Shown: piece after piece, positions 14,140-18,944 of the stretch
Numbering within the stretch: the first letter of the stretch is position 1
Layout of the letters: the number at the start of each line of letters is the position of its first letter
Assembly: GCF_946479715.1 (NCBI RefSeq)
Contig: NZ_CAMLHF010000100.1
Location: forward strand, 1 to 18,944
Direction: 5' to 3'
Source of the DNA: an uncultured Pedobacter sp.
GTDB lineage: Bacteria; Bacteroidota; Bacteroidia; Sphingobacteriales; Sphingobacteriaceae
Length of the DNA: 18,944 bases
Program-made: the position numbers and the translations under genes
The notes under the pieces: model-generated
Databases searched by the model: none
What the model was told of the DNA's origin: nothing
The model's input: only the letters and a program-made list of their open reading frames with translations

Positions 14140-15657
14140 ATGAAAAAGTATTTATTCTCCATAATTGTTTTCTTGCTCATCTTTGGGAACAGCTGCAAAA
14201 ATCTTGATGTTGCACCAAGTGATGCCATTAGTACGGAAACATTGATTACTACTACTGACGGTTTAACCAATGCCTTAAATGGTGCTTATGCTTTATTTAA
14301 AGATCATATTGCATTTAATGGTACAATAGACCAGAACAATATGTATTTGCGTCAGTTTTATCATTTGTCTGACTTTGCCAGTGATGATATTGTATGCGGA
14401 CAAGTCACTACCGACCCTCTGTTTTATAGCTTTAGTCTTGGTCATTCACCTTCGCAAGGCAACACCAGGTATTTCTGGTATGTGTCTTACAAAATAATTA
14501 CCGGTGTCAATACGGTAATTGAAGCTGTAGAAAAGTCGGGAACACAGGATCCGGCAAAGCTGCAACTGCTTGGCGAATGTTATTTTCTAAGAGCGTTTTG
14601 TCATTTTAACCTGGTCCGGTTGTTTGGTAAACCTTATAGTGTTGACCCTAATGCCGATGGGGTTATCCTGCGTACAAACCTTACTGATCCATCTAAAAAG
14701 AAGAGGTCTACGGTTGCAGAAGTATATGCTGCTGTTATTGCCGATGCGGAGAAGGCTGCCTCTTTAATGACCCAGCCGAGAACAGTGCAATATGCATCAA
14801 AAGAAGCCGCCTGGGCGTTGTTATCACGAGTGAACTTATACAAAGAAGATAATCAGAAAGCTATTGAATATGCCAATATGGTGATCAATTCTAAACGGTT
14901 CAGTCTTGCGACTGCTGCAGCCTATCCTTCCCTGTTTGCAAATGCGCAAACAAGTACGGAAACGATTTTTTGTATAGCCTTTACTCCAGTTGACGATTAT
15001 GGTAAATTCGGATCTATCGCATCGATGATCTATTCCGATGGGAATTCAGGATGGGGCGAGGAGTATGCTTCTTCTTCTTTGAGGAATGTGATGTTAAAAC
15101 ATCCTGAAGATGTTCGCTGGTCTTATATCGTCCCGCTGAAAGATGGTAATGGAATTATTCAGAAGAAAAATGGCATCGAAGTATATTATATAAGCAAGTT
15201 TTCTTTCCAGGGTGGTCTTCCAAATTTAAGCTCCCCAATCATGTTCCGTTTATCAGAAATGTATTTGAATAGGGCAGAGGCAGAAGCTAAGTTAAGCAAT
15301 ACTGGCGCCGCTCTTGACGACGTAGACCTGATCCGTAAAAATCGCGGACTGGAAAATTCTTTATACAATAAAATATTGCCATCAGGGTATTCGGCATTAG
15401 ACGTTGTTCTGGAAGAGAAACGTATAGAAATGGCTTTTGAAGGGCATAGAACCTACGATATTTATCGCAATAAGAGGGCTATGAGTAAAGCTTACTGGGG
15501 TTATCATCTGGCCGGATTAAAAGAAACTGATATTGATTTGAGTAAGACACCAACTGGTTATGCTAATCTATCGGTGAACTACACTAACCCAAGGGTCATT
15601 TATTTTGTGCCGATAGATGAAGTGCTGAGTAATACGCTTGCTACTCAAAATCAATAA
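14140..15657 (+). CDS. SusD/RagB-family surface lipoprotein
   Basis: Surface-exposed lipoprotein of 505 residues that acts as the substrate-binding lid of the adjacent SusC-like transporter. The signal ends at the lipobox GNSC (Cys19) followed by KNLDVAPSD. SusD hallmarks include TTDGLTNALNGAYALFKD (about 43-60), the TPR helix CYFLRAFCHFNLVRLFGKPY (about 147-166), and the C-terminal RLSEMYLNRAEAEAKL and LEEKRIEMAFEGHRTYDIYR segments. The length is normal for the family. It starts four bases after the receptor stop, so the two are one transcript and made in matched amounts. Substrate specificity cannot be predicted from the sequence alone. Confidence 0.95.
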   Translation: MKKYLFSIIVFLLIFGNSCKNLDVAPSDAISTETLITTTDGLTNALNGAYALFKDHIAFNGTIDQNNMYLRQFYHLSDFASDDIVCGQVTTDPLFYSFSLGHSPSQGNTRYFWYVSYKIITGVNTVIEAVEKSGTQDPAKLQLLGECYFLRAFCHFNLVRLFGKPYSVDPNADGVILRTNLTDPSKKKRSTVAEVYAAVIADAEKAASLMTQPRTVQYASKEAAWALLSRVNLYKEDNQKAIEYANMVINSKRFSLATAAAYPSLFANAQTSTETIFCIAFTPVDDYGKFGSIASMIYSDGNSGWGEEYASSSLRNVMLKHPEDVRWSYIVPLKDGNGIIQKKNGIEVYYISKFSFQGGLPNLSSPIMFRLSEMYLNRAEAEAKLSNTGAALDDVDLIRKNRGLENSLYNKILPSGYSALDVVLEEKRIEMAFEGHRTYDIYRNKRAMSKAYWGYHLAGLKETDIDLSKTPTGYANLSVNYTNPRVIYFVPIDEVLSNTLATQNQ

Positions 15658-15695
15658 TCCAATGTTAAAATGTCGATTATAAATATTTTATTGAT

Positions 15696-16559
15696 ATGAA
15701 GAATTTAAAAAATAACATATTCCGGTTGCTGATCATGATCACAGCGGTTACCATATTATACTCCTGTAAAAAGGATACAACCCCAAAACTGACCGATTTG
15801 CTGTATGACCTTACAGTAGATGGTAATCAGGTTGCCTTTAAAACAATAACAACAGGTATTTCATCATACAGGTGGGACTTTGGCGATGGAGGCTCCTCTA
15901 CCGATGCCAATCCCGTACACGAGTATGCAGGTAAAGGTAAATATGTAACAACACTTTATGCAACAATAAATGGAAGTGTAACGGAGGCCTCTACCGTTAT
16001 CAGAATTGCTAAAACTTCACCTGTTAAGCTTGATGACAATACCTTGAGTGACTGGGATAAAGTGACTACCAATATCCTTACTGCCGGTCCGGAGGGTGGT
16101 ATTTTTCGATCAGCTAAATTTGATTACGATGGCAATTTTATTTACATATATGTAGAGATGAATTCTAAAAAAGCCAATAGCGATATCTTCGATTTCTATA
16201 TTGACTCAGACAATAGTGCCGGCACCGGTTTATTAAGTGCCTATGCGGATGGTGGGTTTGATATTCTGCTGGAGGGACAACTGTTGAGCTCAGGTGTAGA
16301 TATCTTCTATCATAATGGTGCGCAAAATAGCTTTAGCTTTGCTCAACAGTCCATTTCAGAGGCTTATAATGTAGGTACTATTACTGAAACGGCTGATGTT
16401 TTGAAATTTGAAATGCGTATTGCCCGCGGAAAGCTGAAGGGACTAACAGGCACTGGAATGCGAATAGGAATTATGGCCACAAAAAGTGATTGGTCTGTAA
16501 CCCTTGGGAGTATTCCTGATGCAGGAGCTTCAGCATTCCTGCTTGATATGAGTGAGTAA
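15696..16559 (+). CDS. PKD-domain lipoprotein, probable surface glycan-binding protein
   Basis: A 287-residue lipoprotein in the position normally taken by SusE/SusF surface glycan-binding proteins. The lipobox is LYSC (Cys24) followed by KKDTTPK. A PKD domain spans about 33-105 with the classical YRWDFGDG (58-65) and NPVHEYAGKGKY. The C-terminal part (about 110-287) is beta-rich, beginning LDDNTLSDWDKV, then FDYDGNFIYIYVEM and FDFYIDSDNSAGTG. It resembles a CBM9/DOMON-like carbohydrate-binding sandwich, in which a domain starts with a short measured-surface motif and Asp-rich turns; that assignment is tentative. No catalytic motif is visible. It lies 38 bases after the SusD-like gene and 18 before the acyltransferase gene. 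The likely job is to tether the target glycan at the cell surface. Confidence 0.85.
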   Translation: MKNLKNNIFRLLIMITAVTILYSCKKDTTPKLTDLLYDLTVDGNQVAFKTITTGISSYRWDFGDGGSSTDANPVHEYAGKGKYVTTLYATINGSVTEASTVIRIAKTSPVKLDDNTLSDWDKVTTNILTAGPEGGIFRSAKFDYDGNFIYIYVEMNSKKANSDIFDFYIDSDNSAGTGLLSAYADGGFDILLEGQLLSSGVDIFYHNGAQNSFSFAQQSISEAYNVGTITETADVLKFEMRIARGKLKGLTGTGMRIGIMATKSDWSVTLGSIPDAGASAFLLDMSE

Positions 16560-16577
16560 TTTTTAAAATAATTTCTT

Positions 16578-17699
16578 ATGGCTAAAAATACAGCAAATCA
16601 ATTTGTTGCCGGGCGTGTAGTATCCCTTGATGTGATGAGGGGATTAATCATGTTGTTGCTTTGTGCAGAGAGTTGCCATTTATATGGAGCTTTGAAAGGT
16701 CTTAATCCGGTACAGCCTGCGGCAATTCTTATTGAACAGTTTTTTCATCATCCATGGCATGGATTGCGATTTTGGGATCTGGTACAACCGGCATTTATGT
16801 TTATGGCAGGAGCGGCCATGTATATCTCATATAGTCGCAAACTGGAGAAAGGCAGTACCTGGAAAAAGAACTGGGGTCATATCGTAATCCGGAGTTTTAA
16901 GCTTTTCCTTTTTGGTGTTGGACTTCACTGTGTGTATGCAGGGAAGCCAGTCTGGGAACTTTGGAATGTGCTTACTCAGTTGGCTTTTACCACTTTGCTT
17001 GCCTACCTGATGATTGGCAAATCGTATACCTGGCAAATAATCAGTTCAGTGGGGTTACTGCTGTTTACGGAAACAATGTACCGTTTGATACTGATGCCAG
17101 GTTTTGATCAGCCATTTGTAGAAGGCCATAATTTTGGATCGTATGTAGATACGCTACTCATGGGTAAGATCAATCCGGATGGTTGGGTAGCCATAAATGC
17201 AATACCGACTGCAGCGCATACAATTTGGGGTGTGCTTGCAGGAAAACTTTTAATTTCAGCGCGATCAGCATCTTATAAAATGAAGATGCTGATCGGGTTT
17301 GGCTTGCTGGCCCTGCTTATTGGATTTGGATTGGATGCTTTACAGATCACCCCAATTATAAAAAGAATAAGTACCAGCTCTTTTGTGTTTTCATCGGGCG
17401 GATGGGTATTAATCATGCTGGCTGCGGTGTACTGGTTAGTCGACGTAAAGCAAAATGTGAAATACATATGGATATGCACTGTAATGGGAATGAATGCCAT
17501 ATTTATCTATGTATTTTTCGAGACCATCGGTGTCCAGTGGCTGAATGGTGTGGTCGGAATTTTTACAGGAGATATTTTAGCAATGTTGTTTGGATTACCG
17601 ACCAATGTTAGCGCTGTGATCACCGCTTTAAGTACGCTTTTGGTTGAATGGGCGCTCTGTTACTGGCTCTACAAGCGCAATATCTTTTTCAAGCTTTAA
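16578..17699 (+). CDS. DUF5009/HGSNAT-like multi-pass membrane acyltransferase
   Basis: A 373-residue inner-membrane protein related to heparan-alpha-glucosaminide N-acetyltransferase and bacterial NagX (COG4299/DUF5009). Established HGSNAT chemistry carries an acetyl group from cytoplasmic acetyl-CoA across a membrane to a terminal glucosamine. Motifs seen: RVVSLDVMRGLIML (about 13-26), FFHHPWHGLRFWDLVQPAFMFMAG (in two parts, about 55-78, with His57, His58, His61 and Asp67), and ELWNVLTQLAFTTLL (about 127-141). About ten hydrophobic segments follow through to the end, which fits the family. The conserved His/Trp/Gly segment is intact, so activity is plausible, but the acceptor may not be glucosamine. 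There is no signal peptide. It lies 18 bases after the PKD lipoprotein gene and 27 before the DUF4874/DUF4832 gene. Being inside a PUL suggests it modifies a glycan breakdown product in the periplasm. Confidence 0.82.
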   Translation: MAKNTANQFVAGRVVSLDVMRGLIMLLLCAESCHLYGALKGLNPVQPAAILIEQFFHHPWHGLRFWDLVQPAFMFMAGAAMYISYSRKLEKGSTWKKNWGHIVIRSFKLFLFGVGLHCVYAGKPVWELWNVLTQLAFTTLLAYLMIGKSYTWQIISSVGLLLFTETMYRLILMPGFDQPFVEGHNFGSYVDTLLMGKINPDGWVAINAIPTAAHTIWGVLAGKLLISARSASYKMKMLIGFGLLALLIGFGLDALQITPIIKRISTSSFVFSSGGWVLIMLAAVYWLVDVKQNVKYIWICTVMGMNAIFIYVFFETIGVQWLNGVVGIFTGDILAMLFGLPTNVSAVITALSTLLVEWALCYWLYKRNIFFKL

Positions 17700-17726
17700 A
17701 TAATTTCATTTAAAAAGGAAATCATT

Positions 17727-18944
17727 ATGAATATAAAATTGACCCTTAACTGCTTATTTTTTTCTATTGTTATCCTTACGCTTTTCAGCTCCTGTAAAGA
17801 GGAAAACGACAGCCTGGTTAAGGTAGAGAAGGTTAATGTAGCCTACTTGGAAAGTACTGAAGATTTTCCTAATCCTGAACGTGGTTTTTACCGTTACTCA
17901 GAAACCACTGCAAGTAGCTATACCGTACTTGACGCAGAAACACTTAAAGCTTATCGTTCGTTGCAGGATGTTTCTACAGCAAATTACAAAGTATATAGCA
18001 CGCTCGTTTTCAGATATTACATTTTAGACAATGTAACCAACACGAGCATCTCAGAATCGTTTCTGAATAACATTAAAAAAGATATGGCAGCTGCAAGAAC
18101 GGCGGGAGTGAAACTGATTCCGCGTTTTGTGTATACTGCCACTGCGCGCCCGGGTAACTGTCCAGAAGGATTTATTTGCCCAACTTATGGTGATGCCACT
18201 AAGTCTGTTGTTTTGAGTCATATTGCACAGCTTAAACCTGTGCTTACAGAGAATGCAGATGTGATTGCTTGTGTACAACTTGGATTTATTGGTACCTGGG
18301 GTGAGAATTATTATACTGATTTCTTTGGTGATGCCTCTATGAATGGTGGACAGGAGAGTAAACTAACAGATCAGAACTGGCGAGACAGGATAGAAGTATT
18401 AAAGGCTTTACTTGCTGCGATGCCATCCGATAGAATGGTTCAGGTGCGCTACCCACAATTTAAGCAACGCTTTTTGTTTGGCGTAAACTCAGCGCTTTCT
18501 TCAGCACCAATTGCTGAGCTTATGGCATTCACAATGTCGGACGAATCTCGTATAGGTTTTCATAATGATTGTTTCCTTGCCAGTGCTAATGACTTTGGAA
18601 CCTATGAGGATTATGGAAATAGCAGTACGCCAAGAACATCAGACGGTATGGTTTTAAATACCTTAAGGGATTATATGAAGGCTGACAGCAGATATGTTGT
18701 TGTTGGTGGGGAAACTTGTTCGGATGATTACAGTCTTAACGATTGTGAGCCAGCTGGTAAAGCCCAGGAGGAACTTGCAGCCATGCACTTTAGCTATCTG
18801 AATGCCCATTATAATACGGCAGTAAATAATGACTGGCAAGCAGGTGGCTGTATGGATAATATTAAGAAAAACCTGGGTTATCGCTTTGTCTTGCAATCTG
18901 CAGTTTTACCTGATAATGCTGTGAAAGGCACAAGCTTAAATGTA
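17727..18944 (+). CDS. DUF4874/DUF4832-domain lipoprotein, possible glycoside hydrolase (3' end outside window)
   Basis: The first 406 residues of a lipoprotein. The lipobox is FSSC (Cys23) followed by KEEND. The DUF4874 part begins with NPERGFYRYSET (about 49-60) and continues through the barrel-like strands STLVFRYYIL and VKLIPRFVYT. ACVQLGFIGTWGENYYTDFFG (in two parts, about 181-201) contains Glu193. The DUF4832 part includes FTMSDESRIGFHNDCFLAS, DFGTYEDYG and RYVVVGGETCSDDY with Glu329. These domains are annotated only as unknown function, but strand-helix alternation and two glutamates at strand ends about 136 residues apart suggest a TIM-barrel glycoside hydrolase. That is inference. 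A purine-rich AAAAAGGAA lies seven bases before the ATG at 17727. It is the only candidate degradative enzyme visible in this locus. Confidence 0.85.
   Translation, partial: MNIKLTLNCLFFSIVILTLFSSCKEENDSLVKVEKVNVAYLESTEDFPNPERGFYRYSETTASSYTVLDAETLKAYRSLQDVSTANYKVYSTLVFRYYILDNVTNTSISESFLNNIKKDMAAARTAGVKLIPRFVYTATARPGNCPEGFICPTYGDATKSVVLSHIAQLKPVLTENADVIACVQLGFIGTWGENYYTDFFGDASMNGGQESKLTDQNWRDRIEVLKALLAAMPSDRMVQVRYPQFKQRFLFGVNSALSSAPIAELMAFTMSDESRIGFHNDCFLASANDFGTYEDYGNSSTPRTSDGMVLNTLRDYMKADSRYVVVGGETCSDDYSLNDCEPAGKAQEELAAMHFSYLNAHYNTAVNNDWQAGGCMDNIKKNLGYRFVLQSAVLPDNAVKGTSLNV

Overview
The window looks like a chromosomal segment of a Bacteroidota species, most likely Sphingobacteriaceae (Pedobacter-like). 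The basis is a SusC/SusD pair behind an ECF sigma/FecR pair, lipoprotein signals ending in SCK or ACKK, low-GC codon use, and promoter elements matching the Bacteroidota -7 consensus TAnnTTTG. The species assignment is inference. There is no tRNA, rRNA, CRISPR array, insertion sequence or integrase, and no gene-free stretch longer than 190 bases.

Left block (1-7333): a metal-homeostasis island, most probably for zinc. Two transcription units diverge from 3215-3335. The minus-strand unit runs MerC-like membrane protein, 42-aa peptide, MacB/LolD-type ABC ATPase, FtsX/MacB-type permease with a His-rich loop, secreted DUF3299-like protein with a CxxC motif, and a Fur/Zur-family regulator cut by the window edge. 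The plus-strand unit runs CobW/COG0523 GTPase (ZigA-like), ZnuD-like TonB-dependent receptor, and a His-rich lipoprotein. Each divergent promoter has a Bacteroidota -7 element and a copy of the inverted repeat TGCAA-N5-TTGCA (one copy with a single mismatch). This looks like paired operator sites, probably for the Fur/Zur protein at the end of the minus unit. In the proposed model the receptor and lipoprotein take metal across the outer membrane, the GTPase distributes it in the cytoplasm, and the ABC/DUF3299/MerC group does a related envelope task that I cannot name. No canonical ZnuABC is visible.

Middle (7413-8694): a secreted serine hydrolase of the class C beta-lactamase/esterase family, followed by a strong intrinsic terminator that separates the two halves.

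Right block (8757-18944): a polysaccharide-utilisation-type locus, all on the plus strand. It holds an ECF sigma factor, a FecR anti-sigma factor, a SusC-like receptor with an N-terminal STN signalling domain, a SusD-like lipoprotein, a PKD-domain lipoprotein in the SusE/F position, a DUF5009/HGSNAT-like membrane acyltransferase, and a DUF4874/DUF4832 lipoprotein cut by the right edge. The STN-FecR-ECF arrangement implies substrate-triggered trans-envelope induction. No established glycoside hydrolase family is visible, so the substrate is unknown. The DUF4874/DUF4832 protein has two glutamates placed as in a clan GH-A-like barrel and may be the degradative enzyme. The 190-base FecR-SusC gap holds a hairpin and a small open frame that a one-base change would join to an ATG.
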